From Methanococcoides methylutens MM1 (GTDB taxonomy: Archaea; Halobacteriota; Methanosarcinia; Methanosarcinales; Methanosarcinaceae), in NCBI RefSeq assembly GCF_000970325.1, contig NZ_CP009518.1, positions 744,001-808,000 of the forward strand: a stretch of 64,000 bases of DNA. The letters run 5' to 3'. The position numbers and the translations under genes were made by a program. Below are positions 56,702-64,000 of this stretch, piece after piece; position 1 is the stretch's first letter, and each line of letters begins with the position of its first letter. Under the pieces are notes generated by a model. That model was not told where the DNA came from. It saw only the letters and a list, made by a program, of their open reading frames with translations, and ran no database searches.

Positions 56702-57473
56702 AGCTGTATCAAGACTTAAAAAAGATTATATATTCAATCTTGCTCTCAAGGGTGAGCGTGAGGATGGTCGTGCATTTGACGAGATCCGTGATATCAGGCT
56801 TGAGACCAACGTTATAGACAAGGCAGAAGGTTCTGCAATGGTATACATGGGTGATACCCAGGTACTTGTAGGTGTAAAGCTTCAGGTCGGCACACCATTC
56901 CCGGATTCTGCTGACCAGGGTGTTATTATCACCAGTATGGAACTGAACCCTATTGCTTCCCCTGACTTCGAAGCAGGTCCACCAAGACCAAAGGCCATTG
57001 AAATGGCACGCGTGGTAGACCGTGGTATCCGTGAATCAGGCGCAATTGATTTAAACAAGTTGTGTATTACGGAAGGAGAAGAGGTCTGGATGGTCTTTAT
57101 TGACGTCCATGTCCTGAACGACAGCGGAAACCTGCTGGATGCAGCATCACTTGGTGCAATCTCAGCTCTCATGACCGCAACCGTCCCGGCAGAACGCGAA
57201 GGCCGTGGAGAGGACATGAAGATGCCTATTCGTGAGATGCCTGTATCACTTACCTTTGTTAAGGTCGGTGGTGAGTACTTCATCGATGCAAGCAACAACG
57301 AAGAATCAGTATGTGACACAAAGGTCACTATTGTTTCAAACCAGGATGGTTCGATCTGTGCTATGCAGAAGAGCGGTGCAGGTTCGCTTTCAGAAGAGAA
57401 GTTCCTGAAAGCTGTTGATAAATCATGTGAGATAGGTGCTAAGATAAGGGAGGAATTCCTTCTTAACATCTGA
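56691..57473 (+). CDS. rrp42: Exosome subunit Rrp42
   Basis: 260 residues from ATG 56691 (GGTGA five bases upstream), overlapping the rrp41 stop by 11 bases. Non-catalytic RNase PH-like partner that completes the hexameric ring. Blocks: LALKGEREDGRAFDEIRDIRLE, GDTQVLVGVKLQVGTPFPD, SPDFEAGPPRPKAIEMARVVDRGIRES in parts. It lacks the active-site Asp pair of Rrp41 as expected for this subunit. Confidence 0.96.
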   Translation: MSNEAVSRLKKDYIFNLALKGEREDGRAFDEIRDIRLETNVIDKAEGSAMVYMGDTQVLVGVKLQVGTPFPDSADQGVIITSMELNPIASPDFEAGPPRPKAIEMARVVDRGIRESGAIDLNKLCITEGEEVWMVFIDVHVLNDSGNLLDAASLGAISALMTATVPAEREGRGEDMKMPIREMPVSLTFVKVGGEYFIDASNNEESVCDTKVTIVSNQDGSICAMQKSGAGSLSEEKFLKAVDKSCEIGAKIREEFLLNI

Positions 57474-57565
57474 ATTGATCGATGCTCATCGTAGTGATTC
57501 ATGACGATTATAACGATCATTATAAGCCCGATTATTAAGGAATCCATATCAAGGAGACAATTATA

Positions 57566-57853
57566 ATGGCAAAAAAATACTCAAGGAAAGGACGTGTGTC
57601 CCGATCTGCAGGAAGGTTCGGCACACGCTATGGAAGAAGAGACCGTAAGCTGGTTGCGGATCTTGAAGAAAAGATGCACATGCCACACAAGTGTGCAAAC
57701 TGTGCACGCCTGACTGTAAAGAGAGTTGGGACTGGCATCTGGAAATGTAAAAAGTGTGGATATACCTTTGCAGGTGGCACATACCTTCCAACTACTACAG
57801 TAGGTAGTACTGTAATGAGGTCTGTTAAGAAAGCCACTGAACAGGTTGAGTAA
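57566..57853 (+). CDS. rpl37ae: Ribosomal protein L37Ae
   Basis: 95 residues with a C4 zinc ribbon: CANC at about 39 and [13 protein letters not shown] at about 57. Basic N-terminus [27 protein letters not shown] precedes the ATG. The position between exosome and RpoP genes is conserved in Euryarchaeota. Confidence 0.97.
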   Translation: MAKKYSRKGRVSRSAGRFGTRYGRRDRKLVADLEEKMHMPHKCANCARLTVKRVGTGIWKCKKCGYTFAGGTYLPTTTVGSTVMRSVKKATEQVE

Positions 57854-57857
57854 TCAT

Positions 57858-57998
57858 ATGGACTACAAGTGTACTCGATGCAAGCGCCCGGTCGAGATCG
57901 ACTATGAATATACAGGTATCCGCTGTCCTTACTGCGGACACAGGATACTTGTAAAGGAAAGGCCACAGGCATCGATCAAAACAGTAAAAGTCGAGTAA
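57858..57998 (+). CDS. rpoP: RNA polymerase subunit P (Rpo12)
   Basis: 46 residues. Small zinc-binding RNA polymerase subunit homologous to Rpb12: [11 protein letters not shown] and later [10 protein letters not shown] supply CxxC pairs, followed by VKERP. It starts four bases after rpl37ae. Confidence 0.96.
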   Translation: MDYKCTRCKRPVEIDYEYTGIRCPYCGHRILVKERPQASIKTVKVE

Positions 57999-58003
57999 GA
58001 AGT

Positions 58004-58471
58004 ATGCTAATAACTTCTTCTCGCAAACCTTCTGTCAATACTCGCACTTTGTGCAAGTATTTGGCATCCTTTTTTAATTGTAAATATCTGACCCGGGGTA
58101 AAATGGGTCTTGCTGAAGTTATGTCATATTCCGATGATCCTCATGTAATGGTCGTCGGTGATTACCATGGCAGTCCCGGAAGTCTCTTGTTCTACGGTGA
58201 GGGTGGAGATGAGCTTTTATCCATTCGTCTGAGCATGTTCTATCCCGAGGACTATAAGTTCACGAATCTAAAGTCCTTTGAACCGGTCATTATGGGTGAA
58301 TCGGAAGTTGGAAATCTCCTTGCACATTACTTTGATATTTATCAGGATGACTGTTATGGGGAAGGTAAATGTATTAAAGTTGAAGGTGACCATTTGGAGT
58401 TCTTCTATTCCGGAAAGTTGCTTTTCAGACTTAATATAAAGAGCTACAGGGTTGCGGAGGCAGACAATTGA
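58004..58471 (+). CDS. Brix-domain ribosome biogenesis protein (archaeal Imp4-like)
   Basis: 155 residues. Minimal archaeal Brix domain: ITSSRKPSVNTRTLCKYLASFF at the front, RGKMGLAEV near 33-41, and the hydrophobic end LFRLNIKSYRVAE. Eukaryotic Imp4/Brix proteins act in rRNA processing; an equivalent role is inferred. It begins five bases after rpoP and overlaps the Pcc1 start. Confidence 0.88.
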   Translation: MLITSSRKPSVNTRTLCKYLASFFNCKYLTRGKMGLAEVMSYSDDPHVMVVGDYHGSPGSLLFYGEGGDELLSIRLSMFYPEDYKFTNLKSFEPVIMGESEVGNLLAHYFDIYQDDCYGEGKCIKVEGDHLEFFYSGKLLFRLNIKSYRVAEADN

Positions 58472-58722
58472 AGTTATCTTCTGAATCGGTCATACTGATG
58501 GATGATCCTGAAGCTGTTTACCGGTCAATTCTCCCTGAACTTGAAAGTACTGTGACCGACCGTTCTTCTGTGGATGTGGAGGTAAGGGAATCCTCGCTTG
58601 TAATGAGGGTGAGTTCAGATGACATCATTTCCATGCGTTCCACGTTGAATACCTGGCTTCGTCTTATACAGATCGCACACGACGTGTGTGTGGTCGGCAG
58701 GAGTGCCTTCAAGGGCGCATAA
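58468..58722 (+). CDS. KEOPS complex subunit Pcc1
   Basis: 84 residues from TTG 58468, with GGAGG (58456-58460) seven bases upstream and overlap with the Brix stop. Pcc1 is the dimerisation subunit of KEOPS, which makes t6A37 in ANN-decoding tRNAs. The C-terminal MRVSSDDIISMRSTLNTWLRLIQIA helix pair is the family signature. Confidence 0.9.
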   Translation: MKLSSESVILMDDPEAVYRSILPELESTVTDRSSVDVEVRESSLVMRVSSDDIISMRSTLNTWLRLIQIAHDVCVVGRSAFKGA

Positions 58723-58806
58723 GATACCCTGCTTTCTGTTTTGCTTTCTTATTGATAGAAACATTAAAATCATTTCAGGTTTATTGACTGGTCAGGTGAA
58801 ACCAAA

Positions 58807-59160
58807 ATGAGTTCAGAAATACCCCCACAAGTACAGAACCAGCTTGCACAATTGCAGCAGGTTCAGCAGCAGGCGCAGTCTCTTGCAATGCAGAAGAACC
58901 AGATGTCTTCCATGCAGAAAGAGATCGAAATGGCGCTTGAAGAGCTTGAAAAGCTTTCCGATGATGCTGTTGTTTACAGGGCTGTAGGAGACCTTCAGAT
59001 CCAGTCCAACAAGGAAGAGACCGTAGCAAAATTGAATGAGAGGCTTGAGACACTTTCATTAAGGCTTCAGTCAATATCCCGCCAGGAAGAGCGCATCTCA
59101 AAGCGTTTTACCCAGCTTCAGGAACAACTTCAGCAGTCAATGGGTACACAGGGACAGTAA
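58807..59160 (+). CDS. pfdB: Prefoldin beta subunit
   Basis: 117 residues. Hexameric co-chaperone delivering unfolded proteins to the thermosome. Two long coiled-coil helices (about 5-50 and 75-115) flank a beta hairpin with VVYRAVGDLQIQSNKEETVAKL, a clear beta-type prefoldin feature. Gln-rich front. AGGTGA precedes the ATG. Confidence 0.95.
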   Translation: MSSEIPPQVQNQLAQLQQVQQQAQSLAMQKNQMSSMQKEIEMALEELEKLSDDAVVYRAVGDLQIQSNKEETVAKLNERLETLSLRLQSISRQEERISKRFTQLQEQLQQSMGTQGQ

Positions 59161-59241
59161 TCCTTGTAAACCCGCCTATTATCTTTTTACGTGAACCCTG
59201 CTCCTATGGATCATGCTTCTGTAAAAAGATGAGAGGTAGCA

Positions 59242-60207
59242 ATGCAGGTTGATGAAGTTGGCTTCTACAATCGACTTCTGGATTATCACAATATCTTATA
59301 TCTATGCCATCGTAATGCCGATCCCGATGCTATAAGCAGTGCATTTGCACTTTCTGAGGCAATAGGGGGTACCGTAGGGCTGGTTGATGGGTGCAACAGG
59401 GTTGCATCCCTTCTTGTAGATAAACTGGAGATCGATGTAGTAGAAAGCCCGGATCCGAAAGATTATGATCTGGTAGTCGTAGTAGATACATCTACCAGCG
59501 CACAGCTTAATGATATAGAACTTTCCAATTACTGCGTGATAGACCATCATGCAACCACTGCACTTACTGAAAATGCTTCTTTTTATCTTCACCGCAATGC
59601 AACGTCGGTGGCAGAGATCGTTTACGATGTCCTGAATTGTATGGGTGCTCCCATTATGCACAGGATGGCACTGGGATTGATGGCAGGCATCGTTACGGAC
59701 ACCGGTCATTTCAAACATGCAACAAGCAAGACATTCAAGACCTTTGGAGAGATCATCGAGTCAAGTGGTGTGGAGTATGCAGAAGTGCTTGACATGATGG
59801 CATCCACTCCACAGGATGTTTCAATGAGAATCGCAATGCTCAAGTCTGCTTCACGTGCAACAATAGAGCGTGTGGGCAACTGGCTGGTCGTGACCTCAAA
59901 TGTAAGTTCCTTTGGAGGCTCTGCATCGTCCATGCTGATCAATATTGGCGGTGATGTTGCTTTTGTGGGAACTGCCCGGAGTGAAAGCATAAGGGTAAGT
60001 GGTCGCGCAAAGCGTGATGCTGTGAATGCAGGTGTTAACCTTGGCAAGATCATGGAAGAGATCAGTGGTCACTATGAAGGTACAGGCGGAGGCCATGCAG
60101 GTGCTGCAGGCATTGATGTTGTTGCCGATATGGATACTGTGCTCTTTGAATGCGTCGAGTCTGTAAAACAAATATTGCAAGGAAAGGAAAACCCGTTGAG
60201 TTTATAA
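59242..60207 (+). CDS. DHH-family phosphoesterase (NrnA/RecJ-like)
   Basis: 321 residues. DHH motifs: CHRNADPDAISSAF (about 27-40), VVVVDTSTSAQL (about 77), VIDHHATTAL (about 97-106) and TDTGHFKHATS. The C-terminal DHHA1 domain has GTGGGHAGAAGI. Likely hydrolyses short RNAs, pAp or cyclic dinucleotide products, as NrnA-type proteins do. The exact substrate is not readable. Confidence 0.92.
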   Translation: MQVDEVGFYNRLLDYHNILYLCHRNADPDAISSAFALSEAIGGTVGLVDGCNRVASLLVDKLEIDVVESPDPKDYDLVVVVDTSTSAQLNDIELSNYCVIDHHATTALTENASFYLHRNATSVAEIVYDVLNCMGAPIMHRMALGLMAGIVTDTGHFKHATSKTFKTFGEIIESSGVEYAEVLDMMASTPQDVSMRIAMLKSASRATIERVGNWLVVTSNVSSFGGSASSMLINIGGDVAFVGTARSESIRVSGRAKRDAVNAGVNLGKIMEEISGHYEGTGGGHAGAAGIDVVADMDTVLFECVESVKQILQGKENPLSL

Positions 60208-60257
60208 GTGGTTATGACAAAACCATCATCAATATTAATCAACAATAGTGTGATACT

Positions 60258-61562
60258 ATGATAGAATACTGGAATCCACAGATCGAGAGAATGCCTGTCG
60301 ACGAGTTAAAAAAAGTACAGGAACAGAAATTATGCCAGCTCGTGAAATATGTTTATGAGCATTCTCCTTTTTACAGGAAGAGGTTCGATGAAGCAGGTGT
60401 AAAACCCGAGGACATAAAGACACTGGACGATGTTACAAAGCTTCCGTTCACATTCAAACAGGACCTTAGGGACACCTACCCGACAGGTATGTTCTGTGTT
60501 CCGAACAACAAGCTTGTAAGATTCCACGTTTCATCCGGAACCACCGGTAAGCCTACAGTTGTTGGCTACACTGACAATGATGTCAAAGCATGGTCAACTT
60601 CCCTTGCACGTGCACTGACATCCATTGGTGTCGGAAGGGACGATGTCATGCAGATAGGTTATGGCTACGGTCTTTTCACAGGCGGTCTTGGTATGCACTA
60701 TGGTGCTGAAGAAGCAGGCTGTACTGTTCTTCCCACAAGCTCCGGTAATACTGAAAGGCAGATCGAGCTTATGCAGGATCTTGGTTCCACTGTGATCGCA
60801 TGTACTCCTTCATACCTTCTGTTCATGATAGAGGCAGCAAGGGATGCAGGTATCAGTTTCCAGGATGACACAAAACTTCGTGTAGGTGTACTTGGTGCTG
60901 AACCCTGGTCAGAGGAGATGCGTAAGAGGATCGAGGAGTCCACAGGTATCAAAGCATACGATATCTTCGGAACATCTGAACTTAGCGGCCCTCTCTTTAC
61001 AGAATGTCAATCGCAGAATGGTATTCACATCTGGGCAGACCAGTTCCTTGTGGAGGTCATTAACCCTGAGACCGGTGAACCTGTGGCAAATGGCGAACGT
61101 GGTGAGCTTGTGATCACAACACTTGTGAAAGAAGCATTGCCACTTATCAGATACAGGATCGGTGATATAACCGTACTTAACTGGGATGAATGTGAATGTG
61201 GACGTACACACCCACGTATCATGCGTGTGCTCGGACGTGCTGATGACATGCTTATCGTTCGTGGAATCAATGTCTTCCCCGGACAGGTCGAATCAGTCCT
61301 TATGAAGATCCCTGAGGTCGGTGAGCACTTCATGATCATTGTTGACAGGGTCAACGAGCTGGACATCATGAAGGTGCAGATCGAAATGAATGAGGCTGCT
61401 TTCAGTGACAAGATCAATGATCTCATGGACCTTGAGAAAAAGGTGGGTGCAGCCCTTAAGAGCGTATTGAACATTGCTGTCAAGGTCGAACTTGTTGAAC
61501 ACGGTTCACTTCCACGTTCAATGGGCAAGGCAAAGAAAGTGATCGATAACAGAAAGATATAA
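60258..61562 (+). CDS. Phenylacetate-CoA ligase family (PaaK-like)
   Basis: 434 residues, adenylate-forming enzyme. AMP-binding motif HVSSGTTGKPTVVGYTDND (about 90-108), AYDIFGTSELSGP (about 230), GELVITTLVKEALPLIRYRIGD, and the C-terminal GRADDMLIVRGINVFPGQVE with the late catalytic Lys (GKAKKVIDN). Converts aryl acids to CoA thioesters. In methanogens these are linked to salvage of aromatic amino-acid precursors. The next gene is an ACT protein, the usual partner. Confidence 0.92.
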   Translation: MIEYWNPQIERMPVDELKKVQEQKLCQLVKYVYEHSPFYRKRFDEAGVKPEDIKTLDDVTKLPFTFKQDLRDTYPTGMFCVPNNKLVRFHVSSGTTGKPTVVGYTDNDVKAWSTSLARALTSIGVGRDDVMQIGYGYGLFTGGLGMHYGAEEAGCTVLPTSSGNTERQIELMQDLGSTVIACTPSYLLFMIEAARDAGISFQDDTKLRVGVLGAEPWSEEMRKRIEESTGIKAYDIFGTSELSGPLFTECQSQNGIHIWADQFLVEVINPETGEPVANGERGELVITTLVKEALPLIRYRIGDITVLNWDECECGRTHPRIMRVLGRADDMLIVRGINVFPGQVESVLMKIPEVGEHFMIIVDRVNELDIMKVQIEMNEAAFSDKINDLMDLEKKVGAALKSVLNIAVKVELVEHGSLPRSMGKAKKVIDNRKI

Positions 61563-61619
61563 TACTTTAGAAACAGTCATTCTAATAGAACTTAAGGGGT
61601 TGATCTCATAGAAGAGAAA

Positions 61620-62045
61620 ATGATCAAACAGATCTCATTATTTGCAGAGAACAAGCCGGGAAGGCTTGCAAACATTGCTGAGAAGTTCAAGGAAGCCGGC
61701 ATTAACATTCGTGCATTTACCATTGCAGAGGCTGGAGACTTCGGAATAATCAGGATGGTTGTGGATGAACCGGATATGGCTCACAAAGTACTCCATGATG
61801 CAGGATTCACCGTATCGGAGACCAATGTCCTTGGTGTGGAAATGGAGGATATTCCGGGGCAGCTTGCAATGATCGCAGATGTTCTCAGTGAAAAGAACAT
61901 CAATATCGATTATGCTTATGCATTCGTCACAAAGACAGAGAAGGCTTTCCTTATCGTACGTGTGAATGATATCAGGGGTGCTGTCAAGGCCCTTGATGGT
62001 GCAAACGTCCGTTTGCTCGACATGAGTGATGTACATAACATTTAA
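61620..62045 (+). CDS. Tandem ACT-domain protein
   Basis: 141 residues with two ACT repeats: KQISLFAENKPGRLANIAEKFKEAGINI and EDIPGQLAMIADVLSEKNINIDYAYAF. Such proteins bind amino acids and often sit beside PaaK-type ligases, suggesting aromatic-amino-acid sensing. The ATG at 61620 is chosen; the frame is open 12 bases further up (ATA GAA GAG AAA), without a normal start. Confidence 0.9.
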   Translation: MIKQISLFAENKPGRLANIAEKFKEAGINIRAFTIAEAGDFGIIRMVVDEPDMAHKVLHDAGFTVSETNVLGVEMEDIPGQLAMIADVLSEKNINIDYAYAFVTKTEKAFLIVRVNDIRGAVKALDGANVRLLDMSDVHNI

Positions 62046-62130
62046 CTGCATAAATGCACCGTGAAGGTGCATATCCTTTTCTTTTCATTTTTGTTGGCTT
62101 CTTTTTTTGATTTATATATCTCAGTAACGT

Positions 62131-62158
62131 TTTTATATCAGCTTTTCAAATTTCGTGC
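62131..62158 (+). promoter_or_regulatory. TATA box of DUF2103 gene, possibly leaderless
   Basis: tttttatat (62132-62140) is centred about 23 bases before ATG 62159 and no Shine-Dalgarno sequence precedes the ATG. The transcript may therefore start at or next to the start codon. Confidence 0.45.
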
Positions 62159-62506
62159 ATGGAAGATAATTCTATTAAAAATTGGGAATCGGTTTTAAAA
62201 GACAAAGTTCACGGTGCTCACACCACTGTTATTGGTGAACGCCAGGGAAAGAAGGTTCTTGGTATCATAGGTCAGCATGAAGAGGTCAAGAGCATTATTC
62301 CATCCGTCATAACCGTTAAAGGGAAGAGCTCTCCGGGTGGGAACCTTGTTGCAAAGGTCCTGCGTCCTGACGAGAGGGGTAACCTTCGAATGCTTATTTC
62401 TCATGGTACCTCATCACAGGAAATAAGGATCGTTACAACCGTTGCCACTCACGATGAAGGTGAGCGTGTAATGGAAGAACTTAACGCTATGCTTTTTGAT
62501 ATCTAA
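62159..62506 (+). CDS. DUF2103 family protein
   Basis: 115 residues. The conserved archaeal DUF2103 family: HGAHTTVIGERQGKKVLGIIGQHEEV, PGGNLVAKVLRPDERGNLRMLISHG. Some relatives have zinc-binding residues, but none are evident here. Function unknown. It is followed 19 bases later by the marker 12 gene. Confidence 0.85.
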   Translation: MEDNSIKNWESVLKDKVHGAHTTVIGERQGKKVLGIIGQHEEVKSIIPSVITVKGKSSPGGNLVAKVLRPDERGNLRMLISHGTSSQEIRIVTTVATHDEGERVMEELNAMLFDI

Positions 62507-62525
62507 GTCTATACGGGTGTATATT

Positions 62526-63503
62526 ATGTTCATCGGGGTTGATCATGGTACAAATGCGATGCGTTTTGCCGGGATCGATAAGGATGGTGTAAGGACATTC
62601 GAGCTGCCGCGTTCAGAAGTGGCTACCATGTCAGGGGAAGGGATCCTCGAATCATTCACATTCGGTCTTGGAGTTGATATCTCCGATATCGAACTTGCTG
62701 CTGTGACCTATTCGATGGGCGATGGTATAATTGCCATTGAGGATCTCAGGAATGTCAAATCCCGTGGAGTCATAAGCATTGAAGGTGTCGGAAAGAAGAC
62801 CGGTGCAGGCACTCTTGTCTTTGATGCGATCAAAGACTCGGTCATACCCGCTGTGCTGATCCCGGGGATCCATTCGAAGAGCAATACTGACTCCCGATTG
62901 AACGTTTTTTCGCATTCAACAAGCCCCGAAAAGATCGGTATCGCATATAATGCCAGATGCAAAGATGTGGACAATCTTGTGGTCTCCGATATTAGTTCCA
63001 ATACCGTGACAGTTGGTGTTTGCGGAGGCAAGCTTACAGGTGCCATAGATGCATGTATATTTGCTCCCGGAACCCAGCACGGTCCTCTTGACCTTGAGGC
63101 TATCAGGGATGTAGATGCAGGCAAATACAGTGCCAATGAGGCCTTCATGAATGCCGGGGTATTGAGTCGCAGTCCTTATTCCGGTGTGAATGAGCTTCTC
63201 AAAGCATTGGATGATGGTGAGGATGAGGCTGTGCTTGCAATGGAACGAATCTCACTCTTTGCGGCCATGGAGATCGCTGCAATGCAGGTTCTTATGGAAG
63301 ACCTCGGATCGCAGGGTAAAGTATTCCTTGCCGGTTCCATGGGTGAGCATGAGTTCGTCGTGGGGCGTATAGGAAAGCATCTGGGTGTTATGCCGGATGT
63401 GCTTGGTAAATGGAGTGCTGCAATTGGTTGTGCAGAGATCGCCCGTGACATTGCCGGCGGTGCTGATCATATCCTTGGACTTGAGGTCCATTTTGAAATC
63501 TGA
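62526..63503 (+). CDS. Methanogenesis marker protein 12
   Basis: 325 residues from ATG 62526. The TIGR03281-type protein is found essentially only in methanogens. ASKHA-like nucleotide-binding features: FIGVDHGTNAMRFAGID at the front and VCGGKLTGAIDACIFAPGTQHGPLD in the middle, then FLAGSMGEHEF. It is probably a kinase/ATPase linked to methyl-coenzyme M reductase or coenzyme function; exact role unknown. Confidence 0.92.
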   Translation: MFIGVDHGTNAMRFAGIDKDGVRTFELPRSEVATMSGEGILESFTFGLGVDISDIELAAVTYSMGDGIIAIEDLRNVKSRGVISIEGVGKKTGAGTLVFDAIKDSVIPAVLIPGIHSKSNTDSRLNVFSHSTSPEKIGIAYNARCKDVDNLVVSDISSNTVTVGVCGGKLTGAIDACIFAPGTQHGPLDLEAIRDVDAGKYSANEAFMNAGVLSRSPYSGVNELLKALDDGEDEAVLAMERISLFAAMEIAAMQVLMEDLGSQGKVFLAGSMGEHEFVVGRIGKHLGVMPDVLGKWSAAIGCAEIARDIAGGADHILGLEVHFEI

Positions 63504-63595
63504 AATTCAAAAGCAAATAATTGGGATATGATCTTTCATATCTGTTATTCCTGCCTCATATTTTTTTAATCCCCCGGCTTGACCATCAGGACATT

Positions 63596-64000
63596 TTAGT
63601 AAAGTTCAGGTCTACGGTCATCAAATACCGGAATCGCTTCTCTTGTTCTTTCCATCATGTCCGGATCTATCTCATGGCTGATGAAACATTCTTTATCCTT
63701 TGCATCTGCAAGGACGTTTCCGAGAGGGTCAAGTATCATTGTAGCTCCGAAGAATGTGGAATCCGGATCTGAACCTTTCCTGTTGCAGGCGATATGGTAT
63801 ATCTGGTTCTCAACAGCACGTGCTGTGGCAAGGGATCGCCACTGGTATTCCCTCGGATTCGGGAATTCGGCAATGGTCACAAGTATATCGGAACCTGCGA
63901 TTGCCAGTTTTCTTGCTATTTCGGGGAAACGCATCTCATAGCAGATCTCCAGGCCGATGGTAAGGTCATAGCTCTTCAGGTATATTGGTTCGATATCGTT
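63596..64000 (-). CDS. Carbon-nitrogen hydrolase (nitrilase superfamily), C-terminal part
   Basis: Partial: the frame is open to the right edge of the window and the start lies outside. The catalytic Cys block LTIGLEICYEMRFPE is visible close to the edge, followed by RARAVENQ-type sequence (ATARAVENQIYHIACNR) and FFGATMILDPLGNVLA. The Glu and Lys of the triad should be upstream, beyond the window. Substrate amidase or nitrilase unknown. Confidence 0.9.
   Translation of the reverse strand, partial: NDIEPIYLKSYDLTIGLEICYEMRFPEIARKLAIAGSDILVTIAEFPNPREYQWRSLATARAVENQIYHIACNRKGSDPDSTFFGATMILDPLGNVLADAKDKECFISHEIDPDMMERTREAIPVFDDRRPELY

Overview
The window comes from a methanogenic archaeon of the Methanosarcinaceae; a methylotrophic Methanococcoides/Methanolobus-like genus is my best guess. 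The evidence is a methanogenesis marker protein (marker 12), the archaeal pterin enzyme MptE, archaeal-type ProRS, VAT/CDC48, archaeal exosome, proteasome, prefoldin, SBDS, RNase P proteins, L15e/L37Ae, a CCA-anticodon tRNA-Trp with a box C/D-bearing intron, TATA-box promoters, and many TTG/GTG starts behind GGTGA/GGAGG ribosome binding sites. Members of this family can read UAG as pyrrolysine, which matters for two genes here.

Layout. 1-4460: RIO2 kinase, DUF460 protein, DUF2148 ferredoxin-like protein, MobA. 4461-9078: a 39-aa ORF, palindromic spacers, and a NorQ/NorD-type ATPase and VWA pair without an NO reductase. 9169-12648 (minus): beta-CASP RNase and topoisomerase I. 12807-20255 (minus): one long redox/sulfur run in the order Tsr3, LOG-like protein, TusA, DsrE, rubredoxin, rubredoxin-fused glutamate synthase, fumarase, SdhA, SdhB. 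The fumarase frame is broken only by one in-frame UAG. 20372-24973: inverted-repeat cluster, DUF5518 membrane protein, SfsA, methyltransferase, MBL hydrolase, MFS transporter. 25223-28994 (minus): glutamate dehydrogenase and the CDC48 AAA ATPase.

28995-33087 is AT-rich accessory DNA on the 3' side of a tRNA-Glu gene. It holds decayed coding fragments, a frameshifted small membrane protein, a proline-rich micro-ORF, small Cys-rich proteins and a TerB_N-domain protein. The TerB_N protein continues through an in-frame UAG into a Cys-rich C-terminal domain.

33237-45795: wHTH regulator, LSm protein, DUF3467, a large DEAD/DEAH helicase, a KaiC-like protein lacking the P-loop, MTA phosphorylase family, DUF373, MptE, IleRS, and a KamA-like radical SAM protein whose homologous N-terminus has no ordinary start codon. 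46196-50504 (plus): PUA protein, SepF, ZPR1, ProRS, CobT-like. 50684-58722 (plus): tRNA-Trp, then the archaeal RNA-processing and proteostasis superoperon (L15e, RNA-binding protein, Rpp30, Pop5, PsmA, SBDS, Rrp4, Rrp41, Rrp42, L37Ae, RpoP, Brix, Pcc1), followed by prefoldin beta. 59242-64000: DHH phosphoesterase, PaaK-type CoA ligase, ACT protein, DUF2103, marker 12, and a nitrilase-family gene cut by the window end.

The most notable observations are two independent in-frame UAG codons with conserved sequence on both sides, two genes with no canonical start, and a tRNA-Trp intron whose guides point at C34 and position 39 of its own tRNA.
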